Origin: Martelella mediterranea
Lineage (GTDB): Bacteria > Pseudomonadota > Alphaproteobacteria > Rhizobiales > Rhizobiaceae
NCBI RefSeq assembly: GCF_021021415.1
Contig: NZ_JAINWJ010000012.1
Span: 1-64,000 of the forward strand
Length of the DNA: 64,000 nucleotides
Direction: 5' to 3'
Position numbers and translations under genes: made by a program. Under the pieces are notes generated by a model, which had not been told where the DNA came from, made no database searches, and saw nothing but the letters and a program-made list of their open reading frames with translations. Within the stretch, counting starts at the first letter, position 1. Every line of letters starts with the position of its first letter. Positions 36,524 to 46,209 of the stretch are shown here, piece after piece.

Positions 36524-37185
36524 AAGGGAAAGCGACCATGCCCGTCGATATCACGCTTGACGATGTTGCCCTCAAACTCGGCGACAAGAACTTCCTCTTC
36601 GATGGCCATATCGCGGGCGCGAAGGTGAGCGCGGTGACCGGCCGCTCCGGCTCCGGCAAGACGACGCTGCTGAACCTGATCGCCGGCTTCGAAAAGCCCG
36701 ACAGCGGCGAAATCCTGATTGCCGGGGAGCGGATGAACGGGCTCCACATCTCCAGACGACCGGTGACGGTGGTGTTTCAGGAAAACAACCTGTTCGCCCA
36801 TCTCGATATCTTCACCAATGTCGGGCTCGGCCTGGACCCGGCGCTGAGGCTTGACGAGGCCGGACGCGAGAAAGTGCGCGACGCGTTGAAACGGGTCGGG
36901 CTTGCAGGCTATGACAAGCGCAAGCCCGCGACCTTGTCCGGCGGCGAACGCCAGCGCGCCGCCTTTGCCCGGGCGCTGGTGCGCGACCGGCCGGTTCTGC
37001 TGCTCGACGAGCCATTCGCGGCGCTCGATCCCGATATGCGCGGCGAGATGGGCAGGCTGCTGCTTGAACTTCACCGCGAATCCGGCAATACCGTCGTTAT
37101 CGTCTCGCATGAGCCGGACGAGGTGGAGGCGATCGCCGACCACCGGTTGGTTGTCGAGGACGGGCAACTTTCCGCGCGCTATTGA
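36520..37185 (+). CDS. thiQ: Thiamine ABC transporter ATPase
   Basis: 221 residues. Walker A is GRSGSGKTTLLN, then FQENNLFAHLDIFTN (Q loop), LSGGERQRAAFARAL, VLLLDEPFAALDP and IVSHEPDEVEAIAD. The short length is usual for ThiQ. Start MKGKAT overlaps the thiP stop by four bases. MPVDIT, six codons on, is an alternative. It powers the ThiBP uptake system. Confidence 0.94.
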   Translation: MKGKATMPVDITLDDVALKLGDKNFLFDGHIAGAKVSAVTGRSGSGKTTLLNLIAGFEKPDSGEILIAGERMNGLHISRRPVTVVFQENNLFAHLDIFTNVGLGLDPALRLDEAGREKVRDALKRVGLAGYDKRKPATLSGGERQRAAFARALVRDRPVLLLDEPFAALDPDMRGEMGRLLLELHRESGNTVVIVSHEPDEVEAIADHRLVVEDGQLSARY

Positions 37186-37288
37186 CCCTTGGCGTGCGGA
37201 ACGTCAAATATGATAGAGTGAAACAAGCGCCGGCCGGCTTTCGCCGGACCGCAGTGATCAGGGACGCGTTCATCCGGACGCGACAGGC

Positions 37289-38797
37289 ATGGTGAATAAG
37301 GTCGGCCGCGGCCTCACGCAAGACAGACGCAGGCGCTTCCTGCCGGGAGTGCGGCCATCCGTGTTCGTACTGATCGCGGCGCTGGGGCTCGCCTCGTGCC
37401 AGACCAACGACACATTCTTCATCTTGCCGGAGACCCCGGCAAGCGCCGAACAGACCGTCGACGCGCTGACCCGCAACGATCCGAATGCGGCGATGGGCGC
37501 GCGCGAGCATCCGCGCATTCTCGAGACTTATGGCGGCCAGTACCGCGACCCGCAGGTGGAAAAACTGGTGGCGCGCGTCGCCGGGGCGCTGACCGCCGTT
37601 TCGGAAAATCCGCGTCAGACCTACCGGATCACGATTCTGAATTCGCCCAGCATCAACGCCTTTGCGCTGCCCGGCGGCTATCTCTATGTCACCCGCGGGC
37701 TTCTGGCGCTTGCCACCGACGCCTCCGAGATCGCCGCCGTGCTGTCGCACGAAATGGCGCATGTCACCGCCAATCACGGCATCGAGCGCCAGCGCCGCGA
37801 GGAAGCGGAAGCGATTTCCAACGAGGTGATTTCCGAGGTTCTGCCGGGCAATCCGGAAGTCGACCAGATCGCCGCGCGCGGCAAGATGCGCCTTGCCGCC
37901 TTCTCGCGCCAGCAGGAGCTGGAGGCCGACGCGATCGGCATCCGCATGCTGGCGGAAGCCGGCTACGACCCCTATGCCGCATCGCGATTCCTGCGCTCCA
38001 TGGCAGCCTATGCGCAATATGAATCGGCGGGCGCGGAGGGCGAGAGCCTCGACTTCCTGTCGAGCCATCCCAACACGCCGCGCCGTATCGAACTCGCCGC
38101 CCAGCAGGCCGCGCTCTATGCCAATGTCGGAGCCTCGGAAGTCGGCCGCGATTATTTCCTGAATGGAATCAACGGGCTGCTTTACGGCAGCAATCCGGAG
38201 CAGGGCTATATCCGCAACCGCGATTTCTATCATCCCAAGCTGCAGATCGCCTTCCAGGTCCCGCCCGGTTTCGTGATGACGGACAAGGCCAATGCGGTGG
38301 TCGCCACCGGTCCCGGCGATGTCGCGATCCGTTTCGATGGCGTCAAGGCCAATGGCCGGCGCGATCTCGAGGAGTATATCAGAAGCGGCTGGGTGACGGG
38401 TCTGGTAGACGGCTCGGTCCAGTCGACCACCGTCAACGGCATGCCGGCCGCAACCGCGAAGGCGGTTGCCGGCGACTGGGTGTTCGATGTCACGGTGATC
38501 CGCGATGGCGGCGATATCTATCGTCTGCTGACCGCCGCGCCGCGCGGCAGCGGCGCGCTGGAGGATACCGCCTTTTCCGTGCGGTCTTCGTTCCGCAAGC
38601 TTTCGCCCGCCGAAGCCGCCGATCTGAAGCCCTTGAGAATTCGCATCGTCACCGTTCAGCCGGGCGACACGGTCGCCAGCCTCGCCGCGAAGATGATGGG
38701 CACAAACCGCAAGCTCGCGCTGTTCCAGGTGCTGAACGCGCTGCCGCCGGGGGCAACGCTTTCGGCGGGCGAGACGGTGAAGATCGTTTCGCAGTAA
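37289..38797 (+). CDS. M48 family metalloprotease lipoprotein with C-terminal LysM-like domain
   Basis: 502 residues. The lipobox LASC (after about 33 residues) predicts an outer-membrane or periplasmic lipoprotein. The zinc site is HEMAH (about residues 154-158) in AAVLSHEMAHVTANHG, with the third ligand in QQELEADAIGIRMLA. A region resembling a LysM domain (VTVQPGDTVASLAAKMMG and LNALPPGATLSAGETVKIV) ends the protein. M48 proteases of this kind, such as BepA, degrade misassembled outer-membrane proteins. The LysM part could bind peptidoglycan. The gene stands alone. Confidence 0.9.
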   Translation: MVNKVGRGLTQDRRRRFLPGVRPSVFVLIAALGLASCQTNDTFFILPETPASAEQTVDALTRNDPNAAMGAREHPRILETYGGQYRDPQVEKLVARVAGALTAVSENPRQTYRITILNSPSINAFALPGGYLYVTRGLLALATDASEIAAVLSHEMAHVTANHGIERQRREEAEAISNEVISEVLPGNPEVDQIAARGKMRLAAFSRQQELEADAIGIRMLAEAGYDPYAASRFLRSMAAYAQYESAGAEGESLDFLSSHPNTPRRIELAAQQAALYANVGASEVGRDYFLNGINGLLYGSNPEQGYIRNRDFYHPKLQIAFQVPPGFVMTDKANAVVATGPGDVAIRFDGVKANGRRDLEEYIRSGWVTGLVDGSVQSTTVNGMPAATAKAVAGDWVFDVTVIRDGGDIYRLLTAAPRGSGALEDTAFSVRSSFRKLSPAEAADLKPLRIRIVTVQPGDTVASLAAKMMGTNRKLALFQVLNALPPGATLSAGETVKIVSQ

Positions 38798-38817
38798 CGG
38801 GCGGGCAACGCGCGTCT

Positions 38818-39681
38818 TCAGGCGATCGCCAGCTCTCCGGTGTTTTCCGACGTCATCGCCATCTTCAGCTTTTCAAGCGCTCGGTTTTCGATCTGGCGGA
38901 CGCGTTCCTTGGAGATGCCGAGCTCGGCGCCGAGTTCGGCGAGCGTGGCGCTGTCGTCGGCCAGCTTGCGGGCGCGGATGACGCGGTTCTCGCGGGCGGT
39001 CAGCTTGGTCAGGGCGCGCTTCAGCCGCAGATGAAGCCGCTCGCCGTCGATAATGCCGGAAACCTGTTCTTCCGGCAGCGGCGCATCGCAGACCAGAAGA
39101 TCGATCCGCTCGGCGCCCTCCTCGCCATCATTGCCCACGGGGGCCTGAAGCGAGGCGTCATTGCCGGAAAGCCGTGCGTCCATGACCTGTACGTCCGAGA
39201 CCGAGACGCCGAGGCTGGCGGCGATTTCTTCGTAGATTGCCTGCGAGCTCATGCTCCGGTCGCGCGCGGCGATCTTGGCGCGCAGGCGACGAAGCTTGAA
39301 GAAAAGCGCTTTCTGGGTGGAACTGGTGCCGCCGCGCACGATCGACCAGTTGCGCAGCACGTAGTCCTGCATCGAGGCCCGGACCCACCAGCTTGCGTAG
39401 GTCGAAAACCTGACGCCGCGCTGATGATCGAACCGGGCGGCCGCTTCCAGAAGGCCGACATAGCCCTCCTGCACCAGATCCGCCTTGGGAAGGCCGAAGC
39501 CGCGGAACTTGCCGGCCATCGAGACCACCAGCCGCAGATGCGCCATGGCGATATCATCGCGCGCATCGCTGTCGTCCTTGACCCGCCAGCGGGTGGCAAG
39601 TTCGGTTTCCTGTTCGCGTGAGAGATAGGGCGCTGCCATTGCTGCGCTGGCAATGCGGTGGTCCTGTACGTCGATATCCAT
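38818..39681 (-). CDS. RNA polymerase sigma factor, RpoH family (RpoH2-type)
   Basis: 287 residues. Region 2 reads VVSMAGKFRGFGLPKADLVQEGYVGLLEAA then RFSTYASWWVRASMQDYVLRNWSIVR. The RpoH box appears as TQKALFFKLRRLRAKI. Region 4 is the helix-turn-helix TLAELGAELGISKERVRQIENRALEKLK. Rhizobia usually carry two or more RpoH copies, and this divergent one resembles RpoH2, often linked to oxidative or general stress. Start MDIDVQDH (39681) avoids a cysteine-rich upstream extension. Confidence 0.88.
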   Translation of the reverse strand: MDIDVQDHRIASAAMAAPYLSREQETELATRWRVKDDSDARDDIAMAHLRLVVSMAGKFRGFGLPKADLVQEGYVGLLEAAARFDHQRGVRFSTYASWWVRASMQDYVLRNWSIVRGGTSSTQKALFFKLRRLRAKIAARDRSMSSQAIYEEIAASLGVSVSDVQVMDARLSGNDASLQAPVGNDGEEGAERIDLLVCDAPLPEEQVSGIIDGERLHLRLKRALTKLTARENRVIRARKLADDSATLAELGAELGISKERVRQIENRALEKLKMAMTSENTGELAIA

Positions 39682-39828
39682 GGCGTGGCTCCCGGAAGGC
39701 GCGTTGTTTGGGCCAACGAGGACTTCGGGACGACAAGCGCATCCGTTGCTCCTCGAAAAGATCAACGCAAAGTGGGGCCATTTAGTTCAACATGGAATTC
39801 ATTTTTTCAGTTCAAAGGGCTGGATCAT

Positions 39829-39859
39829 AAAAAAATCCGGCCTAAAAGACCGGATTTTT
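39829..39859 (-). terminator. Rho-independent terminator of carD
   Basis: Stem AAAATCCGG/CCGGATTTT with a nine-base loop, flanked by A and T runs so it could work in both directions. It lies 30 bases past the carD stop and isolates carD from rpoH2. Confidence 0.85.
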
Positions 39860-39888
39860 CATTCAATACGCTGCTGGAAGCGCCTTGA

Positions 39889-40461
39889 TCAGGCCGCTTC
39901 CTCGCGGGCGTCGTCTTCGTCTTCCGCCGCCTTGCCGCGCTTGGGACCCTTGGCAAGGTGGGTTTCGATCAGGCGGACAGCCTCGGTTTCCGACATCTTG
40001 TTGACGGCGGCGATTTCGCGCGCCATGCGGTCAAGCGCCGCCTCATAGAGCTGGCGTTCGGAATAGGACTGCTCCGGCTGGTTCTCGGCGCGATAGAGAT
40101 CGCGGACCACCTCGGCGATCGAGATCAGGTCGCCGGAATTGATCTTGGCATCATATTCCTGCGCGCGGCGCGACCACATGGTGCGCTTCACGCGGGCCTT
40201 GCCCTGCACAACCTTCAGCGCGCGCTCGACGAAATCGGTCTCCGACAGCTTGCGCATGCCGATGCTCATGGCCTTGGCCACCGGCACCTTGAGGCGCATC
40301 TTGTCCTTGTCGAATTCGATAACGAAAAGCTCGAGCTTCATGCCGGCCACTTCCTGCTCCTCGATCGCGCTGATCGTGCCAACGCCGTGGGCAGGGTAGA
40401 CGATCGACTCGCCGGGCTTGAAACCGTGGCGGCCGGCAGGTTTTTTCTGTTGTACTGTCAT
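39889..40461 (-). CDS. carD: CarD family transcription factor
   Basis: 190 residues. The N-terminal CarD_CdnL domain with the RNA-polymerase-binding Tudor-like fold begins GFKPGESIVYPAHGVGTISAIEE, and the C-terminal helical DNA-contact part includes MWSRRAQEYDAKINSGDLI. The tail is charged (KRGKAAEDEDDAREEAA). CarD proteins stabilise promoter open complexes, especially at rRNA genes. A terminator follows. Confidence 0.94.
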   Translation of the reverse strand: MTVQQKKPAGRHGFKPGESIVYPAHGVGTISAIEEQEVAGMKLELFVIEFDKDKMRLKVPVAKAMSIGMRKLSETDFVERALKVVQGKARVKRTMWSRRAQEYDAKINSGDLISIAEVVRDLYRAENQPEQSYSERQLYEAALDRMAREIAAVNKMSETEAVRLIETHLAKGPKRGKAAEDEDDAREEAA

Positions 40462-40744
40462 AGGCTTTCAAAAACTCCCTGTTACGCATCCGGCGGGCGC
40501 CGGTTCCGGACATGCATGATCCGGAGGGTGGGGCAACGGAGGTTGCCACCCACTGTTTCCATCGAACGGGCAACGAAAAGCGACACGAAATCCTGATCTG
40601 AAGACGAAGGCCTTCAAAAAAATTCCGATTATTCGACGTTTGGGTTGATTTCTTTCTTCGGCTTTTAAGACAAAGCTGCCGTTTTATGGGTCAGTGCCAA
40701 TTATATAGCATGTTGTGCAGCAGAAATCAATGAGCCGTGCACCC

Positions 40745-40759
40745 GTGACGCGTCGTCAC
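40745..40759. promoter_or_regulatory. TGACG-N3-CGTCA palindrome 1
   Basis: GTGACG-CGT-CGTCAC is a perfect palindrome in the 444-base gap between carD and fdxA, sharing its core with the copy at 40852-40866. The gap holds no convincing gene. Confidence 0.45.
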
Positions 40760-40851
40760 CGGCGGGAGGGTGGTCCATGGCCGACACGTAACCGAATTGG
40801 GCCGCTTCGCCAAGCCCAAAATTGTGCCCCGGCCGGAAAAAGCGGCGCTTG

Positions 40852-40866
40852 TTGACGATGCGTCAA
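40852..40866. promoter_or_regulatory. TGACG-N3-CGTCA palindrome 2
   Basis: TTGACG-ATG-CGTCAA is a perfect palindrome 107 bases from the first copy and 40 bases past the fdxA stop. It could be an operator for a dimeric regulator acting on carD. The protein is unknown. Confidence 0.45.
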
Positions 40867-40905
40867 TCACCGGAGCGTGCGCTGATCGCGTGGCCGGACC
40901 GACGC

Positions 40906-41244
40906 TCAGTCGCCCGCGCCGGGCTTGTCGGAGAAGAATTTCTCGAATTTGTTTTCGACGCCATCCATCTCCTCCGCTTCGGGCAGCGGCTCTTTCTTGA
41001 TGGTGATATTGGGCCAGGATTCGGAAAAATCGGCGTTCAGCTTCAACCACTTGTCGAGGCCGGGCTCGGTATCGGGCTTGATCGCCTCGGCGGGACATTC
41101 CGGCTCGCAGACGCCGCAATCGATGCATTCATCGGGGTGGATGACGAGAAAATTCTCGCCCTCGTAGAAACAGTCCACCGGGCAGACTTCGACACAATCG
41201 GTATATTTGCACTTGATGCAATTATCGGTCACGACATAGGTCAT
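40906..41244 (-). CDS. fdxA: Seven-iron ferredoxin FdxA ([3Fe-4S][4Fe-4S])
   Basis: 112 residues. The N-terminal cysteines ([20 protein letters not shown]) and [16 protein letters not shown] hold the two clusters. This is the FdxA type common in Alphaproteobacteria, with a conserved acidic C-terminal extension. It is a soluble electron carrier. It lies between the S4 protein and carD on the same strand, an order I believe is conserved in rhizobia. Confidence 0.94.
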   Translation of the reverse strand: MTYVVTDNCIKCKYTDCVEVCPVDCFYEGENFLVIHPDECIDCGVCEPECPAEAIKPDTEPGLDKWLKLNADFSESWPNITIKKEPLPEAEEMDGVENKFEKFFSDKPGAGD

Positions 41245-41421
41245 GAAAGACTCCAGAAAAGCGGCCGGCGCGCGCCCTTTGAAACCGAAAACCGGTTCGC
41301 CGCGGGCTTCGCACCCATAAACTCTGCCCGGGAGTACCGGCTTTCAAACGGCCGGGCAAGACCATTTCATGCTCGAAACCGGGGCGTGACGGGTAGAACT
41401 TTCCAAACACGCGCCGACAAT

Positions 41422-41805
41422 TCAGTCGCCGCGCAGTTTCGAAAGGTCACGGCGCTCCTTCTTGGTCGGACGGCCGGAACCGGGGACCCGCTGGGCCTGT
41501 TCGAACGCGTTGAGCCTGGCGCGCGCCTCCGGCGGCGGGCTGATATCCTCGTAGAGCGTCTGCGCTTCGGCAAACGGTCCCCGCCTTGTGCCGGCCGCGC
41601 GCACGATCACATGGACATCGCGCCGTTCCAGCGCAACGACGAGCTTGTCGCCGTCGCTGACATCGACGCTCGGGCGGATCACCCGCGACCCGTTGAGCCG
41701 GACATGGCCGTCGCGCACCAGTTTCTGAGCCAGCGAGCGCGATTTGACGATGCGCGCGAAGAACAGCCATTTGTCGATGCGCTGTTTTTCGGCGGCCTCG
41801 TCCAT
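41422..41805 (-). CDS. S4-domain RNA-binding protein (Hsp15/HslR-like)
   Basis: 127 residues. The S4 domain RIDKWLFFARIVKSRSLAQKLV followed by GHVRLNGSRVIRPSVDVSDGD fills the first half. The C-terminus is basic (PTKKERRDLSKLRGD). Hsp15 rescues stalled 50S subunits carrying nascent chains in E. coli. It is four bases downstream of the SUV3-like helicase gene, so the two RNA-binding proteins are co-transcribed. Confidence 0.88.
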   Translation of the reverse strand: MDEAAEKQRIDKWLFFARIVKSRSLAQKLVRDGHVRLNGSRVIRPSVDVSDGDKLVVALERRDVHVIVRAAGTRRGPFAEAQTLYEDISPPPEARARLNAFEQAQRVPGSGRPTKKERRDLSKLRGD

Positions 41806-41809
41806 GGTT

Positions 41810-44800
41810 CTAGCGCTTCATCTGCTCTTTCAAGGCAGCAAGCTTGGCGAACGGCGAATCGGGATCGATCGGCTTGTCCTTTTCGCGGCGCGGCGGGCGC
41901 TGGTTCGCATGATCGTCCTTGTTGCGGTCGCGGCGCGGACCCTTGCCGCCTTTGCCGCCCTTTCCGCCTCTGTCGTTTCTGCCGAAACGCTCGCCATCGC
42001 CCCGGTTTTCACCGGCTTCGCCGCCGCCCTTGCGGCCGCCCTGCTGTCCGCGACCGCGGCCTTCGCCGCGCTGCTGGCCACGGCCGTGCTGGGGACGGGC
42101 GTTGCGCTCGTTGCGGCCGGCCTGACGCCACAGCAGAACCGGCTTGGCCTCTTCTTCCGGTTTGTCTTCCTCGGTCGCCTCGTCAGCTTCCTGGGCCGTC
42201 TCTTCCGGTTTTTCGGGGGCAGGCGCGGCGGCTTCGTCCGTGACCGGCTTTGCGGCCTCGGTCGACAGCGCTTCAGCCGTTTGCGCGTCGGTGGCTTCCG
42301 TCTCGGCTGCCGGCGCTTCATCGCTTGCAGAGGCCTCGGACGTGGCCGTTTCCTGGGCGACGGTTGAGGTTTCTTCGGTCTCGGTCGCGGGTTTTTCGGC
42401 TTCGGCAGGCTTGTCAGCGACGGCCTTCTTGGCGACGGTTTCCACCGTCACGCCGCTCGGGGCCTGGCGGGCGGCCTTTTCGGCGTCGCGCGCGGCCTGG
42501 ATTTCGGCAAGCGTGGCCACCTCTTCTTCCGAGGCGATGTCAGCGCGATAACCGAGACCCTTCAGGATTTCCTCCATGTCGTCTGCGGTGGCGCCGAGGA
42601 TCGACATCATCGCCGGCGTGGTGACGAAGCGGCGGCCGTCGAACGCGCCTTCCGGCCGGGGCGAGCCGCCTTCCGGCTTCCACTGCGTCAGCGGGCGGAT
42701 CAGGTCGGCGAGGCGCTCGAGAATATCGATGCGCACGGCGCGCTTTCCGAGGAAACGGAAGCCGGCAAGCTTGTAGAATTCGCGCTCATAGGTCGGATCG
42801 GTGACGACCGAGGTGCGGCCGGCGGCCAGCACCGAGATCAGATCGCCATAGCCGGGCTTCTCAAGCCCGTCATTCTTCAGCGCCCACAGCAGCGTGATCA
42901 TCTCCGCCGGAGCGGGCTTCAACAGCGCCGGCATGAACACGTGATAGGCGCCGAACCGCACACCGTAGCGGCGCAGCGAGGCGCGCGCATCCTGATCCAG
43001 CGACTTCACCTCATTGGCGACATCGCGGCGGAACAGCACGCCGTAGGCTTCGACAAGCTGGAAGGCGAGGCCGCGGGCAATGCCTTCGAGATCCTCGGCA
43101 TTGGCGAGATCGTCGAGCGGCTTCAGCACGGTCTGGATCTGGTGGTTGACGTAGCGCTCGATACGGGCGGCGACATGATCGCGCGCCGGACCGGTCAACT
43201 GCTCGTCGGCCAGCACGATCACGCGCGGGCGCAGGACATTGTCGGAGGCGACAAGTCGCGCCACCGGATCGCCAAGCCAGCGCACGGTGCCCGACGCATC
43301 AAGCGCCAGGTCGCCATTGCCGGAAGCGTGCAGCCGCGCGGCGCGCGCCTCGAACTCCAGCGCGAGCGCTTTCAGCGCCGCCGCTTCGATCGCCTTGGCA
43401 TCGGGACCCTCGGCCCCGGACACGGCTTTGAAACGGAAGCCCGCCAGTTCCCCCACATGATGTCCTTCCACGAAGACATCACCATTCACGCTCACTTCAG
43501 CTTCAAGCATCGCATTCTCTCTCAGGCGCTTCATCAGCACAGATGTCCTGCGGTCAACGAAGCGTTTCGTCAACCTCTCATGCAGCGCATCTGACAGCCG
43601 ATCCTCGATTTTCCGTGTCTTTTCCTGCCAGTGTGTCGGATCGGCAAGCCATCCGGGCCGGTTGGAAACATAAGTCCATGTTCTGATCTGGGCAATGCGC
43701 GCCGACAGCGTATCGATTTCGCCATCGATCCGGTCGGCGTGTTTTACCTGATTTGCCAGAAAATCCTCGTCCACCGTGCCGTGCTGGACAAGGTCGAGAT
43801 AGAGCGAGGCGATCAGCTCGGCATGCTGGGCGGGGGTGATCCGGCGATAATCCGGCAGCGCGCAGGCTTCCCACAGAAGCTCGATGCGGGCGCGGCGGTC
43901 GGCCTTGCCGGCAACGTCGGGGTTGCGCGCCAGAAACTCGAGCGCGCGCTGGTCGACCGCCGGCAGCGCCCGCGTCAGGCCCGGCACGCGCGGCACGTCG
44001 TCAAGGCTCGCCTTCAGGCTGTCGAGCGAGGTGAAATCGAGCGCCTTGGAGCGCCATTGCAGCACCCGCACGGGATCGAACTGGTGCGATTGCAGCCGTT
44101 CCACGAGTTCATCATCGAACGGCGCCACCCGGCTGGTCACGCCGAACGTGCCGTCGCGCATGTGGCGTCCGGCGCGGCCCGCGATCTGGCCGAGCTCTCC
44201 GGGATTGAGATTACGGTACTGATGGCCGTCGAACTTGCGGTCCTGGGCGAAGGCGACGTGGTCGACATCGAGATTGAGCCCCATGCCGATCGCGTCGGTC
44301 GCCACCAGATATTCGACGTCGCCATTCTGGTAGAGTTCCACCTGGGCGTTGCGGGTGCGCGGAGAAAGCGCGCCCAGCACCACGGCCGCCCCGCCGCGCT
44401 GGCGGCGGATCAGCTCGGCGATCGAATAAACTTCCTCGGTGGAAAAGGCGACGACGGCGGAGCGCCGCGGCAGGCGGGTGATCCGCTTCTGGCCGGCATA
44501 AAAAAGCTGCGACAGCCGGGGCCGCTCGACCACGGAAATGCCGGGAAGCAGTTTCTGCAGGATCGGCCGCATGGTCGCCGAGCCGAGAAGCAGCGTCTCC
44601 TCGCGTCCGCGCAAATGCAGAATGCGGTCGGTGAAGATGTGGCCGCGCTCCATGTCGCTGGCGAGCTGCACCTCGTCGATGGCGACGAAAGCGACATCGG
44701 CCTCGCGCGGCATGGCTTCCACGGTGCAGACGCTGAAACGCGCTTTCGGCGGGGCGATCTTCTCCTCGCCGGTGATCAGCGCGACATTGTTGACGCCGAC

Positions 44801-44959
44801 GCGCTCGACGATGCGGGTATAGACCTCGCGCGCCAGAAGGCGCAACGGCAGGCCGATCACCCCGGAGGAATGCGCCACCATGCGCTCGATCGCGAAATGG
44901 GTCTTGCCGGTATTGGTCGGACCGAGCATCGCGGTCACGCCGCGCCCGCTCAAGATCAT
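41810..44959 (-). CDS. SUV3-like superfamily 2 RNA/DNA helicase with long acidic and RGG-rich tail
   Basis: About 1049 residues. The helicase core opens with TAMLGPTNTGKTHFAIERM (Walker A), then VAFVAIDEVQLASDMERG (DEVQ box) and LVATDAIGMGLNLDVDHVAF (motif V), with QIAGRAGRHMRDG as motif VI. These match the SUV3/MgpS group. From about residue 800 the tail is low complexity: alanine/glutamate/threonine-rich, then arginine/glycine-rich (RGQQGGRKGGGEAGENRG), then lysine/arginine-rich. The tail may be an RNA-binding disordered region. The start at 44959 (MILSGRG) places Walker A near the N-terminus. An ATG 31 codons upstream is possible. Confidence 0.9.
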   Translation of the reverse strand: MILSGRGVTAMLGPTNTGKTHFAIERMVAHSSGVIGLPLRLLAREVYTRIVERVGVNNVALITGEEKIAPPKARFSVCTVEAMPREADVAFVAIDEVQLASDMERGHIFTDRILHLRGREETLLLGSATMRPILQKLLPGISVVERPRLSQLFYAGQKRITRLPRRSAVVAFSTEEVYSIAELIRRQRGGAAVVLGALSPRTRNAQVELYQNGDVEYLVATDAIGMGLNLDVDHVAFAQDRKFDGHQYRNLNPGELGQIAGRAGRHMRDGTFGVTSRVAPFDDELVERLQSHQFDPVRVLQWRSKALDFTSLDSLKASLDDVPRVPGLTRALPAVDQRALEFLARNPDVAGKADRRARIELLWEACALPDYRRITPAQHAELIASLYLDLVQHGTVDEDFLANQVKHADRIDGEIDTLSARIAQIRTWTYVSNRPGWLADPTHWQEKTRKIEDRLSDALHERLTKRFVDRRTSVLMKRLRENAMLEAEVSVNGDVFVEGHHVGELAGFRFKAVSGAEGPDAKAIEAAALKALALEFEARAARLHASGNGDLALDASGTVRWLGDPVARLVASDNVLRPRVIVLADEQLTGPARDHVAARIERYVNHQIQTVLKPLDDLANAEDLEGIARGLAFQLVEAYGVLFRRDVANEVKSLDQDARASLRRYGVRFGAYHVFMPALLKPAPAEMITLLWALKNDGLEKPGYGDLISVLAAGRTSVVTDPTYEREFYKLAGFRFLGKRAVRIDILERLADLIRPLTQWKPEGGSPRPEGAFDGRRFVTTPAMMSILGATADDMEEILKGLGYRADIASEEEVATLAEIQAARDAEKAARQAPSGVTVETVAKKAVADKPAEAEKPATETEETSTVAQETATSEASASDEAPAAETEATDAQTAEALSTEAAKPVTDEAAAPAPEKPEETAQEADEATEEDKPEEEAKPVLLWRQAGRNERNARPQHGRGQQRGEGRGRGQQGGRKGGGEAGENRGDGERFGRNDRGGKGGKGGKGPRRDRNKDDHANQRPPRREKDKPIDPDSPFAKLAALKEQMKR

Positions 44960-45141
44960 TGCTTCAGAATTCAATGTCCGGTCCCGAATGATGTGGTCAG
45001 GGCCAAATCCTCGCCCCCGACGGTCTTTGATATCCGCGCGGGCCGGCTCCATCGGCCCGCAGCGGTCGCTCGCCTATAGATGGCCTGCCGACCGCCGACA
45101 AGCAAGAGGGCCGCGCGATTTCGGCCGCGAAAAGGCCGTTT

Positions 45142-45222
45142 CGTTAAGTTTTGGAACAGATGCGAACGAATCACAGACGAATCGCTGACTCTGCTGTTTT
45201 CCCGGTTTGTTCACGGCTAGAT
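45142..45222. repeat. GANTC-rich intergenic module, copy 1
   Basis: About 81 bases aligning end to end with 46717-46798. Shared blocks are CGTTAA, GAACGAATCA, GACGAATCGCT, CCGGTTT/TTGTTCAC and GCTAGAT. Three GANTC sites (45168, 45179, 45187) fall inside and two more (45257, 45293) just after. The 361-base gap 44960-45320 holds no gene. Confidence 0.7.
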
Positions 45223-45320
45223 GTTGCGGAAACGGACTGCGCGCGGTCCACATCTGGATTCGGATTTCTTGCGGGATCATAGCGAAAGGCCGGATTCGGC
45301 CATCGCGTTAACCATTTACC

Positions 45321-46130
45321 TCAACGCGGCAGAAGGCCCGCCTGGCGCAGATCATCGACACAGGAACGGCTGACGGGCAGGCGGTCGCCGGCGGTGGTCT
45401 CGACAAACACCTTGCCGTTCTCGCGCCGGACGGCGGAGACGGCGTCGAGCGCAACCCAGTGGGAGCGGTGGATTTGCAGGCCCGCTGTCGGCTCGGTCTC
45501 CTCGATCGCGTCCTTCAGCCGGATCAGCAGCAGGTGGCGGCCCGCGCTGGTGGTGACCTCGACATAATGATCGCTGACGCTGAGCGAGATCAGCGGTCCG
45601 CGCCGTTCGACCGGCAGGCGCGTTAGCAGTCGCGGCGGTTCGGGCCTTTGCGGCGTCTCCGCTTCCGCCGGCTTGTCGCGCGCAAGAAGCTCCATTGCCG
45701 CAACCGCGGCGGTGGCGATGATGAAGGCATGGGTCGCGGTCGCGGCAATCGCAGACGGCGCGAGCGCCGCAATGCCTTCGACCGCGATCGTGACCGGCAG
45801 CACGGCGATGGTGGCGGCAAGGCCCGCGACAAGGATGACGGCCACAAGCGCGTAATGGCGCGGCGTCCGGCGGGCTCTCAAGTGAAACCGCGTCCACTTT
45901 GCAAAGAAATGCGCCGCCCAATAGGTTAGAAACGTGGTTGCCGCCCAGAAGGCGAAGCGCCCGGCGAGCGAAAACGCCGATTGCGTATCGAAGGGGCCGG
46001 ACCAGGCGAGCACGGCGGCGAGGATAAGAAGCAGGCCATGCACCCGCCAATTGGCGAGATCGCGCCGCATCTGGCGAAGCGTGAATTGCAGGCCGCTGTC
46101 ATTCGCGAAGTTTTCGCGCAGTTCGTTCAT
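45321..46130 (-). CDS. Membrane-anchored LytTR DNA-binding regulator
   Basis: 269 residues. Four hydrophobic segments (about residues 28-145) are followed by a proline-rich linker and a C-terminal LytTR domain: ISLSVSDHYVEVTTSAGRHLLLIRLKDAI, LQIHRSHWVALDAVSAVRRENGKVFVET and PVSRSCVDDLRQAGL. LytTR proteins bind direct-repeat DNA sites. This type senses a membrane signal without a separate kinase. It is divergent from a membrane protein gene, its likely target. Confidence 0.88.
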   Translation of the reverse strand: MNELRENFANDSGLQFTLRQMRRDLANWRVHGLLLILAAVLAWSGPFDTQSAFSLAGRFAFWAATTFLTYWAAHFFAKWTRFHLRARRTPRHYALVAVILVAGLAATIAVLPVTIAVEGIAALAPSAIAATATHAFIIATAAVAAMELLARDKPAEAETPQRPEPPRLLTRLPVERRGPLISLSVSDHYVEVTTSAGRHLLLIRLKDAIEETEPTAGLQIHRSHWVALDAVSAVRRENGKVFVETTAGDRLPVSRSCVDDLRQAGLLPR

Positions 46131-46209
46131 TCCCTGTTTTCCCGATGGCTCGGAATGTTATGGCAGCGGTCGAGGTTATCGTTTCCCCAAGATGAAAGGA
46201 ACAGCGGAA

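Noticed and set aside
39682-39830. RpoE/EcfG-type promoter (GGAAC-N16/17-CGTT) sought before rpoH2
   Set aside because: No convincing match at the right spacing was found.
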